Under the pieces are notes generated by a model that worked only from the letters and a program-made list of their open reading frames with translations, did not search any database and was not told the DNA's origin. A program made the position numbers and the translations under genes. From assembly GCA_008711295.1 (NCBI GenBank), contig VUYV01000621.1, positions 130,086-194,085 of the forward strand: a stretch of DNA of 64,000 nt, read 5' to 3'. Source of the DNA: Anarhynchus alexandrinus (Eukaryota; Chordata; Aves; Charadriiformes; Charadriidae). Positions 59,406 to 64,000 of the stretch are shown piece by piece (positions within the stretch are counted from its first letter, which is position 1; every line of letters starts with the position of its first letter).

Positions 59406-64000
<4,595 letters not shown>

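Overview
This is vertebrate nuclear DNA, almost certainly from a bird. The exons are short with GT-AG introns of 1 to 15 kb. There is one CpG-island promoter. The only transposon family I can recognise is CR1, the dominant avian LINE. I cannot name the species.

One protein-coding gene can be supported: the 5' part of MKLN1 (muskelin) on the + strand. Nine coding exons, at 7349-7440, 22711-22780, 30055-30197, 31561-31649, 37847-37956, 41896-42088, 49644-49721, 50956-51021 and 59410-59522, join into one continuous frame of 954 nt (318 codons). They encode the start methionine, the discoidin-like domain, LisH, CTLH and the first part of the kelch-repeat propeller. The rest of the propeller and the C-terminus lie beyond the right edge. 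Muskelin is a subunit of the CTLH (GID-like) E3 ubiquitin ligase complex.

Layout: 1-7250 is upstream DNA with no recognisable protein gene, but with a CpG-dense patch at 1920-2150 and a GC-rich minisatellite at 6481-7130. The CpG-island promoter and exon 1 occupy about 7140-7660. Intron 1 (15.3 kb) opens with a G-rich minisatellite containing a 30-base assembly gap and later holds a fairly intact CR1 3' end at 16381-17020. The remaining introns are mostly unremarkable AT-rich sequence with simple repeats. Intron 8 contains an old CR1 (about 55480-56515) with a younger CR1 inserted into it in the opposite orientation (56041-56194).

I found no previously undescribed system. The observations worth checking are a tandem splice acceptor at exon 6 whose upstream AG would add an in-frame stop, two adjacent symmetric exons (7 and 8), the repeats on either side of the promoter, a YY1-like motif over the start codon, and possible short direct repeats around the CR1 in intron 1.
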